Positions 44,701-54,836 of a DNA stretch of 64,000 nucleotides are shown here, piece after piece. The stretch comes from Synechococcus sp. UW140 (GTDB lineage Bacteria > Cyanobacteriota > Cyanobacteriia > PCC-6307 > Cyanobiaceae), in NCBI RefSeq assembly GCF_900474295.1, contig NZ_UCOB01000025.1, positions 121,432-185,431 of the forward strand, read 5' to 3'. Within the stretch, counting starts at the first letter, position 1. Every line of letters begins with the position of its first letter. The notes beneath the pieces were generated by a model that made no database searches, had not been told where the DNA came from, and saw only the letters and a program-made list of their open reading frames with translations. Both the position numbers and the translations under genes were made by a program.

Positions 44701-44813
44701 TCTGATTGCGGTTGAGCCGCAAGCCGTGGTGAAAGGGGTGTTGGTTGCCACCACGTTGATCGGGCGGTTTCGATACAACCAAGCAAGAGAGCTGCCTTGA
44801 CTGGATTCACACC

Positions 44814-45305
44814 ATGTTCGAGCTGCTGGCCTATGAACGGTTTCGCGACACGCCATCGGTGCGTTTCTTCGACGTGACGGTGGAGACGTCGAATGCCCGT
44901 GATCTGGTAATTCATTCAGGACCGGCCGTCAGTCCTCCGGATGACCCGGAGTCAGGGGCCTGGCAGTTTTATCTCCATCCCCATCAGGAGGACAATCTGC
45001 TGGCGGCTAGCGGCGGACGCACGTTTTATCTGGTGAACCTCGCCTGGGATGTTCCCTTCCACATCGTTCGTTTAGACAGTGGTGGCGACATCCTGCGCAT
45101 CCCACCCGGCACGTTCCATCGTTCGATTTCTGATTCGGAGGGATCGGTGGTGCTCAATCAGGCCGTGCGTGAACAAGGCGTGTCCCTGCTGCGGGAATTT
45201 CGGGTGTACAACAGTGCTCGCATCCCGGCGTTGATGGCAGCCACTGTGGCGTCGGCCCCGAAGCCTTTGCTCCATGGTGTGCGACCCGTGCTTCAGGCCG
45301 CCTGA
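44814..45305 (+). CDS. Cupin-fold protein of unknown function
   Basis: A 163-residue single-domain protein. Two cupin motifs are visible: HPHQEDNLLAASGGRTFYLV, with the His and Glu spacing of motif 1, and ILRIPPGTFHRSI, with the Pro-Gly-x-x-His of motif 2. A metal-binding beta barrel is therefore likely; substrate unknown. It is plus-strand and converges with the transglutaminase-like gene, overlapping it by 13 bp. The 113-bp gap from moaA contains a small TTGCGG/CCGCAA hairpin without a T-run. Confidence 0.72.
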   Translation: MFELLAYERFRDTPSVRFFDVTVETSNARDLVIHSGPAVSPPDDPESGAWQFYLHPHQEDNLLAASGGRTFYLVNLAWDVPFHIVRLDSGGDILRIPPGTFHRSISDSEGSVVLNQAVREQGVSLLREFRVYNSARIPALMAATVASAPKPLLHGVRPVLQAA

Positions 45306-46189
45306 ATCAGCGCATTCGCTGCTTTGGCAGGGATTTGCTCCTCCTGAACGCTGATGCTCCAGCTCAGCTCACTTTCGGTCTGGGGTGGACCACTGAACGT
45401 GCCGCTGACCGCTGCGGTGAGAGCCGCTTTGGATGAGGTGGCCAGGACGACGTATCGCTCATTCACTTCACTGCCGGCACTGGGGTCAAAACCACGCCAG
45501 CCAGCGCCTGGCACATACACCTCCGCCCAGGCGTGTAGGTCGTAGTGCTCTGGGGCCGGATCCAGGAGCTGGTAGCCGCTCACAAACCGTGCCGGAAGGC
45601 CCACCACCCTGCAGCAGGTCACCATCAGCATCGCTAGATCCCGGCATGAACCAATTCGTTCCCGCAGTGTGCGGCCTGCTGGCCAGGCAGGGCCCAGATG
45701 GCGCTGGGTGTATTTCACTCGATCTTGGATCAGCCCGATCAGTTGCATCAGGAATGCAAGGGTCTGTTGATTGCTGCCCATCAGCGCCTCCTGGGTGAGA
45801 TCGATCGCCGCAGGTTCGTGTTGGCCATTGGGTAGCCACCCCTCCAGAGCGCCGAGCAGATCCTGATTGAGTTGGCCTCGGGGGTAGGGAAGGGATGGCT
45901 CCAGGCCGTTGAAGCAGATCTCCAGGGGTGGGGCTGGTCGTGTTTCGACACAGCTGCGCGCTTCGAAGCAGAGTCGGTCGGTGCTGCCGAAAAAGTTGAG
46001 TCTGAGGATTTCGTCACCGCTGGCGGCCAAGAGTTCCCTTTGCTGGCTTGGTTCCGGAAGCACCATGAGCTGGTGGTCGAGTAGGCATTGAAATCCCTGG
46101 CCCCGCGGTTTCAGACAGAGGCGGTGTTCCCCGAGCGTCACCGGGTCCGCGTATTGATACGTCAGGCGGTGAAAGATGTGAGCACGCAT
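45293..46189 (-). CDS. Transglutaminase-like protein
   Basis: A 298-residue protein with an N-terminal beta domain of the bacterial transglutaminase N type (IFHRLTYQYADPVTLGEHRL) and a C-terminal papain-like transglutaminase core. The catalytic triad is visible as Cys in RIGSCRDLAMLM, His in YDLHAWAEVYVPG and Asp in GWRGFDPSAG. Such proteins are usually cysteine peptidases or amide-bond-forming enzymes. It is the third gene of an ATP-grasp/alpha-E/transglutaminase unit, overlapping the alpha-E gene by 28 bp. Confidence 0.9.
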   Translation of the reverse strand: MRAHIFHRLTYQYADPVTLGEHRLCLKPRGQGFQCLLDHQLMVLPEPSQQRELLAASGDEILRLNFFGSTDRLCFEARSCVETRPAPPLEICFNGLEPSLPYPRGQLNQDLLGALEGWLPNGQHEPAAIDLTQEALMGSNQQTLAFLMQLIGLIQDRVKYTQRHLGPAWPAGRTLRERIGSCRDLAMLMVTCCRVVGLPARFVSGYQLLDPAPEHYDLHAWAEVYVPGAGWRGFDPSAGSEVNERYVVLATSSKAALTAAVSGTFSGPPQTESELSWSISVQEEQIPAKAANALIQAA

Positions 46190-47157
46190 TCGGGATTGGC
46201 GACGTTGGGGCGTAGGTCAGTCGTGGTGAAGTAACGCGCTTGGATCAGCGTGTGGAGGCGGTTGAGGTCTTGCTGTAGTTGGTCGATGGCCTCGTGCAGA
46301 CCAGCATTGATCAAGGCATCGATGCGTACGTAACTCCAGCGGGCGAGCAGTTGACCGCTCAAACAGTCGAGATCATCTGGAGGCCCCTGCACAGGTTGCT
46401 GTTGAATTTGTTCCAATGTGGCGTTGATGCCTTGTAGGCAGAAGCGCACCGAGCGGGGAAAAATCGGATCGAGCAGAAGGAAGCTGGCTACGGAGATCGG
46501 ACTGATCGCCTGCTGCATCTTCTGGCGGTACATCTGATAGGCACCGGCCGTCCGCAGCAGAGTGATCCACTGCAGTTCGTCTAGGACGCCTCCCACCGCC
46601 TCCGGTGATGGCAGGAGCAGGAAGTACTTCACATCGAGGATGCGAGAGGTTTTGTCGGCGCGCTCGATCAAACGCCCCAGCTGACTGAACAGCCAACTCA
46701 GATCGCGGCTGAGGCTGGCTTCGGTGATGCCGTAGAAGATCTGGCATCCTCGACGGATAGTGCCCAGCTGCTCTTGCAGCGGCTCCTGCCAGATCGGTTC
46801 ACCAACCTGCAAGCTCCAGTGCAGATCATTGATCTGTTCCCACATCTCGGTCGTGATGACATCACGAATCTGGCGCGCGTTCTCGCGGGCGCTGGAAATA
46901 CAGCGCACGATGCTATTGGGGTTGTCCAGGTCGTAGAGCAGAAAACGGATCACCTCTCTGGGGCTGCCAGCTGGATAGGCCAGATCAAATCGGTGACGAT
47001 CGCCGCTGGCTTCGACCAGGGGCAACCAGGGTTCGGCGCTGCCGGGAGGGCAATCGAGGGCCATGGCCCCACTGACTTCTAAAAAGCGGGAGATGTTCTC
47101 CGCTCTCTCTAGATAGCGATGGATCCAGTAGAGGGAATCGGCGACGCGACTCAACAC
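46162..47157 (-). CDS. Alpha-E domain protein (DUF403)
   Basis: A 331-residue, all-helical protein beginning LSRVADSLYWIHRYLERAEN, the signature of the alpha-E (DUF403) family. Family members occur almost always next to a circularly permuted ATP-grasp enzyme and a transglutaminase, as here. No catalytic residues are assigned; the conserved E and R residues of the opening helix may bind the partner enzyme or its substrate. It overlaps the ATP-grasp gene by 7 bp. Confidence 0.92.
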   Translation of the reverse strand: MLSRVADSLYWIHRYLERAENISRFLEVSGAMALDCPPGSAEPWLPLVEASGDRHRFDLAYPAGSPREVIRFLLYDLDNPNSIVRCISSARENARQIRDVITTEMWEQINDLHWSLQVGEPIWQEPLQEQLGTIRRGCQIFYGITEASLSRDLSWLFSQLGRLIERADKTSRILDVKYFLLLPSPEAVGGVLDELQWITLLRTAGAYQMYRQKMQQAISPISVASFLLLDPIFPRSVRFCLQGINATLEQIQQQPVQGPPDDLDCLSGQLLARWSYVRIDALINAGLHEAIDQLQQDLNRLHTLIQARYFTTTDLRPNVANPECVLTSFTA

Positions 47158-48626
47158 GGCACAGCCTCCTGATGGTGACCGGCACTGACGTGATGCTCAT
47201 CCACGATCCAGGTGTCCTTGCAGCCGCCGCCCTGGGAAGAATTCACCACCAAGGAGCCCCGCTTGAGCGCCACGCGCGTTAATCCTCCGGGGCTGACCCA
47301 GTTGCTCTTGCCGCGCAGGACGTAAGGGCGAAGATCAACGTGGCATGGATACAGCTCGCCGTCGCTTAGGGAGGGCACGGTGGAGAGTTGCAGTGTCGGT
47401 TGGGCGATGAAGTTGCGCGGATTGGCGCGGATCTTGGCGTCGAAGCAGGCGAGTTCCGAGCGACTGGCTTGAGCGCCGATCAGCATTCCATAGCCTCCGG
47501 CTTCGGCCACGGATTTCACCACCAGGTGTTCGAGGTGGTCGAGAACGTATTGGCGGTCTGACTCGCGAGAGCACAGGTAGGTGGGAACGTTCTCGATGAT
47601 CGGCTCTTCGCCGAGGTAGTAATGGATCATCGCCGGTACATGGGCGTAGATCAGTTTGTCGTCGGCTACGCCTGTGCCTGGTGCATTGGCGATGGCCACC
47701 TTGCCTTGACGCAGCACCTCAATCAGCCCCGGGATCCCCAGGATTGAGTCGCTGCGGAACACAGTCGGGTCTAGGAAATCATCGTCAATGCGGCGGTAGA
47801 TGACGTCAACCGCTCGAAGCCCATTGGTGCTTCGCATCCAGACCCGGCTGTCTTCGCAGACCAAATCGCGCCCCTCAACGAGGGGAATGCCCATTTGCTG
47901 GGCAAGGTAGCTGTGCTCGAAGTAGGCGCTGTTGTACACGCCAGGAGTGAGCAGTACCACTTGAGGTGCATCATTCCAGGGAGCGATGTCTTGAAGGGTG
48001 CGCAGCAGGTGGGAGGGGTAGTCGTCGATCGGTTGCACCGTTCTTCCCTCAAACAGGCTTGGGAACAAGCGCTTCATCACGCGCCTGTTTTCCAAGAAGT
48101 AGGCCACCCCGGACGGACAGCGCAGGTTGTCCTCCAGGACTCGCCAGGTGCCTTCACCATCGCGGATCAGGTCTAAACCGGAGACATGGCACCAGCGATT
48201 CAGGGGCAGAGTGATGCCTTGGATGTCTGGCCGCCAGCCGGCGGAGCTCTCCACATCGGAACGGGGAATTACTCCGTCCTTCAGAATCTGTTGGGGGCCA
48301 TAGACGTCGGCGAGAAAGCAGTCGATCGCCTCAAGACGCTGGATCAGCCCCTGTTCGAGACGTTGCCACTCGCTGCTGCCGATCAGGCGTGGAAGCGGAT
48401 CGAAGGGCAGGATCCGTTCGCCGCTATGGATGCCACTTTCATTGAGGCGAAATGTGGCCCCTAAGCGCCGCAGTAGATGACTGGCGGCGGCATGGTTTCG
48501 GTTGAGTTCGGCAATGCCCATCTGCCCCAGAGACGACAGCAGAGGCTCGAGAGATGAGCGAGGAGCCTCTTCACGCCGGCAGAAGTATTCGTCATATCCA
48601 GATGTTGGCCTGTATTCCGTGAACAT
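47151..48626 (-). CDS. Circularly permuted ATP-grasp protein (DUF404/DUF407)
   Basis: A 491-residue ATP-dependent ligase-like enzyme, predicted to form an amide or peptide bond on an unknown acceptor. Family segments are IHSGERILPFDPLPRLI, LEAIDCFLADVYGPQQIL, GWRPDIQGITLPLNRWCHVS, VLEDNLRCPSGVAYFLENRR and the C-terminal VKSVAEAGGYGMLIG and SQGGGCKDTWIV. A GTG lies directly before ATG 48626. This class has been proposed to make or modify small peptides. It heads the three-gene unit. Confidence 0.93.
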   Translation of the reverse strand: MFTEYRPTSGYDEYFCRREEAPRSSLEPLLSSLGQMGIAELNRNHAAASHLLRRLGATFRLNESGIHSGERILPFDPLPRLIGSSEWQRLEQGLIQRLEAIDCFLADVYGPQQILKDGVIPRSDVESSAGWRPDIQGITLPLNRWCHVSGLDLIRDGEGTWRVLEDNLRCPSGVAYFLENRRVMKRLFPSLFEGRTVQPIDDYPSHLLRTLQDIAPWNDAPQVVLLTPGVYNSAYFEHSYLAQQMGIPLVEGRDLVCEDSRVWMRSTNGLRAVDVIYRRIDDDFLDPTVFRSDSILGIPGLIEVLRQGKVAIANAPGTGVADDKLIYAHVPAMIHYYLGEEPIIENVPTYLCSRESDRQYVLDHLEHLVVKSVAEAGGYGMLIGAQASRSELACFDAKIRANPRNFIAQPTLQLSTVPSLSDGELYPCHVDLRPYVLRGKSNWVSPGGLTRVALKRGSLVVNSSQGGGCKDTWIVDEHHVSAGHHQEAVPC

Positions 48627-48766
48627 CACCGCTGCTCGCGCTCATTGGAATTGAACGCCAACAGCTAGGTCCCGACAGGTGGCTGTTGTTACGCATCCGG
48701 GGCTCAATGTCGTTGATTACACAGAAGCACCATCGGTTTTGTCATTCTCATTACCGTCTCGACTGC

Positions 48767-49522
48767 TCAGTCTTGATTCATGGCTGCCCATTGATCGAGC
48801 ACGTTGCTGAATAGGCGTCGTCCCTGATGTTCGAGTCTTGGGCCGAACTGGATCCATTGGCGCTGTAGTTCGTCCAGCCCCTGTTCGCCTCGGGCGCTCA
48901 CCACATAATCCTTGTCTTCGTCGATCCAACGGTGGATGGTCTTGCCGCTCAGCTCCAGGTGACACTGCAGCCCGATTGCATGACGGTCGATGCGGAACAC
49001 CTGTTCGAGACAGTGCAGTGATGAGCCGAGCAAGGTGGCCTCGCGCGGTAGGCGGATGCGATCCCCGTGCCAGTGCAGCACGATCTCGCTGGCATCGAGA
49101 CCCTGCAGTATTGGCTCCTGGTCGGCAGTGGCCCACCAGTGAATGGCACCCAATCCCACTTCTTTGAGAGGGGTTGGCGGTTGGCCAACCTGCAGTGGCT
49201 CGACGCTGCCCCCGGCTGCGGTCGCCAGCAGCTGGGCTCCCAGGCAGATGCCGAGCACGGGACGTTTGCTGGCATGCCAGGTCTTGAGCCAGTCCAGCTC
49301 CCTCTGCAGCCATGTCATCCCAGGCTGATGTTGCTCGTTCACCCCCATTGGTCCGCCGAGCACGAGCGCCACGGTGTTTGCACAGTCGGCGGGGTTCGGG
49401 AATGGATCGCCACGGTCTGGTCGCAGCGCTGTGATCGACATCCCACGCTCCCTAGCCAGCTCGGCGACCACACCTGGCCCTTCACGGTCAACGTGTTGGA
49501 CCACCAGCAGGGTGGTGCTCAA
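48767..49522 (-). CDS. Class I glutamine amidotransferase-like protein
   Basis: A 251-residue GMP-synthase-type amidotransferase domain standing alone. The nucleophile is the Cys of [12 protein letters not shown], and the catalytic His is in [10 protein letters not shown], followed by the conserved Glu. It begins at a TTG at 49522 whose last bases form TTGA with the ureC stop, so it is translationally coupled to ureC and probably part of the ureDABC transcript. It is followed by the ATP-grasp unit after 140 bp. Whether it acts on glutamine, on gamma-glutamyl compounds or on the product of the ATP-grasp enzyme is unknown. Confidence 0.88.
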   Translation of the reverse strand: MSTTLLVVQHVDREGPGVVAELARERGMSITALRPDRGDPFPNPADCANTVALVLGGPMGVNEQHQPGMTWLQRELDWLKTWHASKRPVLGICLGAQLLATAAGGSVEPLQVGQPPTPLKEVGLGAIHWWATADQEPILQGLDASEIVLHWHGDRIRLPREATLLGSSLHCLEQVFRIDRHAIGLQCHLELSGKTIHRWIDEDKDYVVSARGEQGLDELQRQWIQFGPRLEHQGRRLFSNVLDQWAAMNQD

Positions 49523-51228
49523 AGCAGTAGGTAGCGCTGGGCCAGGGGCAACACCTCGGCGGGTTCGCAGGTGAGTAGCTCGCCGTCGGCGAAGACTTCA
49601 TAGGTCTGAGGATCCACGCTCACCTTCGGGAGTGCGGCATTGAGCTTTAGGGATTTTTTGCCGACGTTGCGGGTGTCTTGAACAGCCATGCAGGTGCGAT
49701 CCAGCCCCAGTTGGCGCTGAATGTCGGTGTCCATCGCCGCTTCGCTCACGAAGGTGAGGCAACTGGCTGCGAGGGCTTTGCCGAAGGCACCGAACATCGG
49801 CCGGCCATGCACCGGTCCGGGGGTGGGAATCGAGGCGTTGGCATCGCCCATCTGGGCCCAGACGATTGAGCCGCCCTTGAGCACGAGCTCCGGGCGGATG
49901 CCAAAGAAGCCCGGCTTCCAGAGCACCAGATCAGCCAATTTGCCGGTTTCCACCGAGCCCACTTCGCTGCTGATGCCATGGGCCAGAGCCGGGTTGATCG
50001 TCACTTTGGCGATGTACCGCTTCAGGCGATGGTTGTCGTTGCGGTTTGAGTCTTCCGGCAGGGCACCCCGCTGCAGCTTCATCTTGTGGGCGGTTTGGAA
50101 GGTGCGTGTGATCACCTCACCGACGCGGCCCATGGCTTGCGAGTCGCTGGCGATGATCGAGAAGGCACCGAGGTCATGCAGGATGTCTTCGGCGGCGATC
50201 GTCTCGCGACGGATGCGTGATTCGGCGAAGGCCACGTCTTCCGGGATCTTTGGATCCAGGTGATGGCACACCATCAGCATGTCGAGGTGTTCCTCGAGTG
50301 TGTTGCGGGTGTAAGGGCGCGTCGGGTTGGTGCTGCTGGGCAGCACGTTCGCCTCACCGCAGATCTTGATGATGTCTGGAGCATGACCACCACCGGCGCC
50401 TTCGGTGTGGAAGGTGTGGATCGTGCGACCTTTGATCGCGGCGATCGTGTCCTCAACAAATCCGGCCTCATTGAGAGTGTCGGTGTGAATGCAGACCTGC
50501 ACGTCCATCTGGTCTGCCACGGACAGACAGGCATCGATCGCCGCCGGGGTGGTGCCCCAGTCTTCGTGCAGTTTCAGCCCACAGGCGCCGGCGCGCACCT
50601 GCTCCTCGAGGGCTTCCGGGGTGCTGGCGTTGCCTTTGCCGAAGAAGCCCAGATTCACCGGCAGGCCTTCGGCGGCTTGCAGCATCCGGGCGATGTGAAA
50701 CGCACCGGGCGTGCAGGTGGTGGCATTCGTGCCGGTGGCCGGTCCGGTACCGCCACCCATCAAGGTGGTTACGCCGCTGGCCAGGGCCGTTTCGATCTGC
50801 TGAGGGCAGATGAAGTGGATGTGGGTGTCGATACCTCCAGCGGTGAGGATGTGGCCTTCACCGGCGATCGCCTCGGTGCCGGGTCCAACCACGATCGTCA
50901 CCCCTTCCTGGGTGTCGGGGTTGCCGGCCTTGCCGATGGCAACGATGCGACCATCTTTGAGGCCCACGTCGGCTTTGACGATCCCCCACCAGTCGAGGAT
51001 CAGAGCATTGGTGATCACGGTGTCGACGGCACCGCCATCTCGTGAGGTTTGGGCCTGGCCCATGCCGTCGCGGATCACTTTGCCGCCGCCGAATTTCACC
51101 TCATCGCCATAAACGGTGTAATCCTTCTCAACTTCGAGAATCAGCTCGGTGTCGGCGAGGCGGACGCGATCGCCGCGGGTGGGGCCATAGGTCTCGGCGT
51201 AGGCCTGGCGGGAAATGCGATAAGCCAT
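49519..51228 (-). CDS. ureC: Urease alpha subunit
   Basis: Catalytic nickel subunit that hydrolyses urea to ammonium and carbamate. The 569-residue length is standard. Ligands and catalytic residues are seen in [24 protein letters not shown] with the carbamylated Lys, [13 protein letters not shown], and [11 protein letters not shown] with the conserved Asp. It lies in the order ureD-ureA-ureB-ureC on the minus strand. Confidence 0.98.
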   Translation of the reverse strand: MAYRISRQAYAETYGPTRGDRVRLADTELILEVEKDYTVYGDEVKFGGGKVIRDGMGQAQTSRDGGAVDTVITNALILDWWGIVKADVGLKDGRIVAIGKAGNPDTQEGVTIVVGPGTEAIAGEGHILTAGGIDTHIHFICPQQIETALASGVTTLMGGGTGPATGTNATTCTPGAFHIARMLQAAEGLPVNLGFFGKGNASTPEALEEQVRAGACGLKLHEDWGTTPAAIDACLSVADQMDVQVCIHTDTLNEAGFVEDTIAAIKGRTIHTFHTEGAGGGHAPDIIKICGEANVLPSSTNPTRPYTRNTLEEHLDMLMVCHHLDPKIPEDVAFAESRIRRETIAAEDILHDLGAFSIIASDSQAMGRVGEVITRTFQTAHKMKLQRGALPEDSNRNDNHRLKRYIAKVTINPALAHGISSEVGSVETGKLADLVLWKPGFFGIRPELVLKGGSIVWAQMGDANASIPTPGPVHGRPMFGAFGKALAASCLTFVSEAAMDTDIQRQLGLDRTCMAVQDTRNVGKKSLKLNAALPKVSVDPQTYEVFADGELLTCEPAEVLPLAQRYLLL

Positions 51229-51232
51229 GGAT

Positions 51233-51553
51233 TCAGGCGTCGAGGGGTCCGTTGATGCGGCCGTTGAAGCCGATCACCTGTCGGGCTCCGGCGTAGGGGA
51301 TCAGATTCACGTCACGGTTGTCGCCGGGTTCGAAGCGGATCGCCGTGCCCGCAGGGATGTCGAGTCGTTGTCCGCGGGCGGCCTCCCGGTCGAATTGCAG
51401 GGCTGCATTGGCTTCGAAGAAATGGAAGTGGGAGCCCACCTGGACGGGACGGTCGCCGCTGTTAGCCACGTTGATGGTGGTGACGGGACGTCCGGCATTG
51501 AGTTCGAGTTCTCCGGGTTCGGGAAGCAGCTCACCGGGAATCAGGGATGGCAT
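51233..51553 (-). CDS. ureB: Urease beta subunit
   Basis: Structural subunit of urease, 106 residues. It begins [20 protein letters not shown] and has [20 protein letters not shown] with the His-rich segment typical of UreB. ATG 51553 is used; a slightly longer frame would overlap ureA. The gap to ureC is 4 bp. Confidence 0.97.
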   Translation of the reverse strand: MPSLIPGELLPEPGELELNAGRPVTTINVANSGDRPVQVGSHFHFFEANAALQFDREAARGQRLDIPAGTAIRFEPGDNRDVNLIPYAGARQVIGFNGRINGPLDA

Positions 51554-51564
51554 GGAGAAAGGCC

Positions 51565-51867
51565 TCAACGGATCGGGTCGTGAAGGGTGACAAGCTTGGT
51601 GCCATCTGGAAAAACCGCTTCGATCTGCACCTCATTCACCAGCTCAGGCACCCCTTCCATCACCTGATCGCGTGCCAGCCAGGTGGTGCCTTCCTGCATG
51701 AGGTCTGCCACCGTTTTGCCGTCACGGGCACCTTCCAGAATCAAAAAACTGAGCCAGGCCACCGCCTCGGGGTGATTGAGCTTGAGGCCGCGATTGAGCC
51801 GTCGCTCCGCCAGCAAGGCCGCGGTTACGACCAGCAGTTTGTCTTTTTCCTGGGGACTGAGATGCAT
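51565..51867 (-). CDS. ureA: Urease gamma subunit
   Basis: Small structural subunit, 100 residues, with the typical [20 protein letters not shown] start and [20 protein letters not shown]. Separate ureA, ureB and ureC genes are the usual bacterial arrangement. Confidence 0.97.
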   Translation of the reverse strand: MHLSPQEKDKLLVVTAALLAERRLNRGLKLNHPEAVAWLSFLILEGARDGKTVADLMQEGTTWLARDQVMEGVPELVNEVQIEAVFPDGTKLVTLHDPIR

Positions 51868-51885
51868 AGGGGGCCTCGGTCTTCT

Positions 51886-52830
51886 TCAGTGTGTCGCTGT
51901 TGTGGCCGATAACGGGTTCGTTGTGAACTCTTGTCGCTCCAATGGCTGCTCTTGCAACGGCCAGACCCGTGGAATTCTTGGCTGGGCCAATCCCCGCAGG
52001 GCCCGGGTGCGGGCCCAGATGCGGCTGAACCAAAAACGTGCGTCTCGACTGGAGGGGCCGGCGTAGCGGGCTACCAAGCCCTGCTCAAGTTGGCCGCAGC
52101 GCATGTTGCCAGTGAGGCCGGCACGATCGTTGCGGGCGTGATCCAGGAGAGAGGTCATCACCTCTGAAGCCAGGGTCATCGGTGCCGCCCAAACCAGTGA
52201 TCCGAACACGGGTTGACCCTGGAGACCGTGTTGATCGGTGAGGCTGCTGTTGCCGAGTTCCAGGCGATCCACCAATTCCCAGCGGCTGGACTGCAGTGTT
52301 TCGCCATCGCGTCGTTGAATGGCGAGGGCTGAGCGCCATCGTCCTTGTTGCAGCACTTCATTGGCGGCGGTGCGACCTAGTCGCACGATTTCGGCGCTCA
52401 GAAATGAGGCGTTGTTGGGCAAAATCACGCTGAGCCGTTGTTCGAACAACGCATCGGCATAGAGCACGAGCTCCTGCGGAAGCCATTCCAAATCGCTTCC
52501 TCTGGCCAGCTGGCATTGCACGGTTTGCAGCGCCCAGGCCCCTTCGGGATGGAGGCTGCTGCGGCCCACGGTTCCATACACCTTCTGCGCCGCCACACTG
52601 GTGATCAGGGCGCGACTGTCCCTTTTCAGGTTGAGATCGAGACTGAGCTGGTCTCCGCCGACGAGGCCCCCGGCCGTATGCAGCAGCGGTAGCTCGCAGC
52701 GGCCATCGTCGCCTTGCTCTGCACGCAGCAGTTTGAAGGGAGCTGTGCAGCCTCCCTGGTGACGGGTGCGATTGCCGGCGCAATCGAAGTGCAGCTGGCA
52801 GTGGCCATGCCAGGGCTCGGGGCGTTGCAT
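51886..52830 (-). CDS. ureD: Urease accessory protein UreD
   Basis: Scaffold that, with UreF and UreG, delivers nickel to the urease apoenzyme. The 314 residues include LLRAEQGDDGRCELPLLHTA, GGLVGGDQLSLDLNL, SVAAQKVYGTVGR and LPQELVLYADALFEQR. ATG 52830 is used; the frame is open 14 codons upstream. It is divergent from ureE, and the roughly 100-bp gap holds the promoters of both urease units, with no clear NtcA site seen. Confidence 0.92.
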   Translation of the reverse strand: MQRPEPWHGHCQLHFDCAGNRTRHQGGCTAPFKLLRAEQGDDGRCELPLLHTAGGLVGGDQLSLDLNLKRDSRALITSVAAQKVYGTVGRSSLHPEGAWALQTVQCQLARGSDLEWLPQELVLYADALFEQRLSVILPNNASFLSAEIVRLGRTAANEVLQQGRWRSALAIQRRDGETLQSSRWELVDRLELGNSSLTDQHGLQGQPVFGSLVWAAPMTLASEVMTSLLDHARNDRAGLTGNMRCGQLEQGLVARYAGPSSRDARFWFSRIWARTRALRGLAQPRIPRVWPLQEQPLERQEFTTNPLSATTATH

Positions 52831-52933
52831 TGACTCACGCTCGGCGCAGCAGGCATCTTCACTGTGTAGCAATGCATGTCAAACAACGGTTCGATGGCTG
52901 GGAACGCTGGGGTTATCAGGGAGGACGGAATCG

Positions 52934-53443
52934 GTGGCTGACGTGGTGATCGTGCTGGAACATCGACAGGCCGCTGCTGCCCCATTCAGCGCAGCGACGG
53001 CTGAACTGCTGCAGCTCCCGCTCACTGCCCATCAGCGCACAGTGATGCGGGGCAGGAGGCGCACCAGTTGTGGCCTGGATGTGCTGTTGCAATTGCCCCG
53101 GGAGGGCTCGCTTCAGCCTGGTGAACGGTTGGTTGATGGGGCGCGGACGCGGCAGGTGGTGGTGGTGGCTGCAGAGGAGGAGTTGCTACGGGTTCAGGCT
53201 GCTTCGCCCCTGGCGTTATTGCAGGCGGCTTATCACTTGGGTAATCGGCATGTGTCCCTTGAGCTGCATGAGCATGAGCTGTTGCTGTTAGATGACGCCG
53301 TGCTCGCGACGATGTTGGCCGGGTTGGGGCTCACGCTGAGCCGTTGTCGTCGTCCCTTTCTGCCGGAAGGCGGTGCCTACGCTGGCCACAGCCATCGACA
53401 TGGCCATGAGGATGTCGACTCCGAGATGAATCCTCCGGTATGA
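52934..53443 (+). CDS. ureE: Urease accessory protein UreE
   Basis: Nickel metallochaperone of urease. The 169-residue protein, from GTG 52934, has the N-terminal UreE domain (LPLTAHQRTVMRGRRRT) and the metal-binding domain with NRHVSLELHEHELLLLDD, and ends with a His-rich GHSHRHGHED stretch that binds nickel. The stop overlaps the ureF ATG as ATGA. Confidence 0.92.
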   Translation: MADVVIVLEHRQAAAAPFSAATAELLQLPLTAHQRTVMRGRRRTSCGLDVLLQLPREGSLQPGERLVDGARTRQVVVVAAEEELLRVQAASPLALLQAAYHLGNRHVSLELHEHELLLLDDAVLATMLAGLGLTLSRCRRPFLPEGGAYAGHSHRHGHEDVDSEMNPPV

Positions 53444-54111
53444 GTGCATTGGCTCTGCTGCAGTTGGTCAGCCCTGCTCTGCCGGTGGGTGCCTTCAGCT
53501 ACTCCGAGGGATTGGAGGTGTTGATTCAGGCGGGTTTGCTCACGGATGAGGCGTCGCTCGAGGATTGGCTCACAGCCGAACTGGAACGGGGTGCCTTGCG
53601 CTTGGAGGCTGCGGCTCTCTCGTTGCTCAGGGCAGACCTGCAGCTCTGGACTCGACTTGGTGATCAGGCCGCTTTGAACCGTGTGCTCGATCTGGATGGA
53701 TGGCTGCTGTCTACCCGGGAAGCGGTTGAGATGCGCGCGCAGCAGCTGCAGATGGGGGGATCCCTGCTTCAGCTGATGGCGGATATGGACCATGGTCTGC
53801 CGCATCCTGCCAAGCTCGCTTGGCCAGGGGCCTGGGCTTGGGCAGCATTGGCGCTGGCCGTGTCCGAGACGGAGATGGTGGAGGGCTATCTCTACGGTTG
53901 GACCGCCAATCAGCTCAGTGCGGCAGTGCGTTTGGTGCCGTTGGGGCCCACCCGGGCTCAGGTGCTGCAGCAGCGTCTGTTGGCCAGGATCGCTGAGCAG
54001 GCGCGGTTGCTTCAGGAGCAGGATCCGCGCCAGCTCTGGTCTGGCGGAGTTGGCGCATCTTTGGCTCAGCTGGCCCATGCTGAGTTGTATTCGCGTTTGT
54101 TCCGAAGCTGA
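53440..54111 (+). CDS. ureF: Urease accessory protein UreF
   Basis: Helical protein that bridges UreD and UreG in nickel insertion. The 223 residues begin [20 protein letters not shown], the UreF signature, and include a C-terminal [20 protein letters not shown] segment. It overlaps ureE by 4 bp and ureG by 1 bp. Confidence 0.94.
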   Translation: MSALALLQLVSPALPVGAFSYSEGLEVLIQAGLLTDEASLEDWLTAELERGALRLEAAALSLLRADLQLWTRLGDQAALNRVLDLDGWLLSTREAVEMRAQQLQMGGSLLQLMADMDHGLPHPAKLAWPGAWAWAALALAVSETEMVEGYLYGWTANQLSAAVRLVPLGPTRAQVLQQRLLARIAEQARLLQEQDPRQLWSGGVGASLAQLAHAELYSRLFRS

Positions 54112-54722
54112 TGGGCAGCAAGCTGCGTGTGGGAGTGGCAGGGCCAGTGGGCTCCGGAAAAACAGCCCTGGTGGAAGCGTTATGCCGACAACTGCGGGAT
54201 CAGTTGCAGCTCGCCGTGGTGACGAACGACATCTACACCCAGGAAGATGCCCAGTTCCTCACTCGCGCAGGTGCCCTTGACCCAGAACGAATCCGCGGGG
54301 TGGAAACCGGTGGCTGCCCCCATACGGCGATTCGGGAGGACTGCTCGATCAACCGGGCGGCGGTGGCAGAGCTGGAGGCGCAGTTTCCCGATCTGGATCT
54401 GGTGATGGTGGAGAGCGGCGGCGACAACTTGGCCGCAAGTTTCAGTCCAGAGCTGGTGGACCTGTGCATCTATGTGATTGATGTCGCGGCTGGCGACAAG
54501 ATTCCGCGCAAGGGAGGTCCTGGCATCACCCGCTCCGATCTTCTGGTGATCAACAAAATTGATCTGGCACCGTTGGTCGGTGCAGACCTCGCGGTGATGG
54601 AACGCGACACCTTGCGCATGCGGGGGGAAAGGCCTTGGTGCTTCACCAATCTGCACAGCCGCGAAGGCCTGGAATTTGTGGTGGCCTTTCTGCAACAGCA
54701 GTTGCCAAAGTTACCAAGTTAA
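54111..54722 (+). CDS. ureG: Urease accessory GTPase UreG
   Basis: SIMIBI-class GTPase that drives nickel transfer into urease. The 203 residues have the P-loop [15 protein letters not shown], the nickel/metal-binding region [20 protein letters not shown], and [13 protein letters not shown] with the guanine-specific Asp. It is followed by urtA after 114 bp. Confidence 0.97.
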   Translation: MGSKLRVGVAGPVGSGKTALVEALCRQLRDQLQLAVVTNDIYTQEDAQFLTRAGALDPERIRGVETGGCPHTAIREDCSINRAAVAELEAQFPDLDLVMVESGGDNLAASFSPELVDLCIYVIDVAAGDKIPRKGGPGITRSDLLVINKIDLAPLVGADLAVMERDTLRMRGERPWCFTNLHSREGLEFVVAFLQQQLPKLPS

Positions 54723-54752
54723 GGAGAGATTAAAAAAACGTTATACGATTTG

Positions 54753-54794
54753 GTTCCTGTTGATACAAAAACGATTGCTCAGGGGTCCTACTCA
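54753..54794 (+). promoter_or_regulatory. NtcA-like promoter of urtA
   Basis: GTTCCTGTTGATAC (GTT-N8-TAC) at 54753-54766 is followed after 22 nt by TACTCA at 54789-54794, a weak -10 box. The urt operon of other cyanobacteria is NtcA-controlled, which makes this the most likely site. Confidence 0.45.
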
Positions 54795-54836
54795 ACCGGT
54801 GTCGCCGCGAGGCGCGCATCCTGTGTTGAGGATTTC

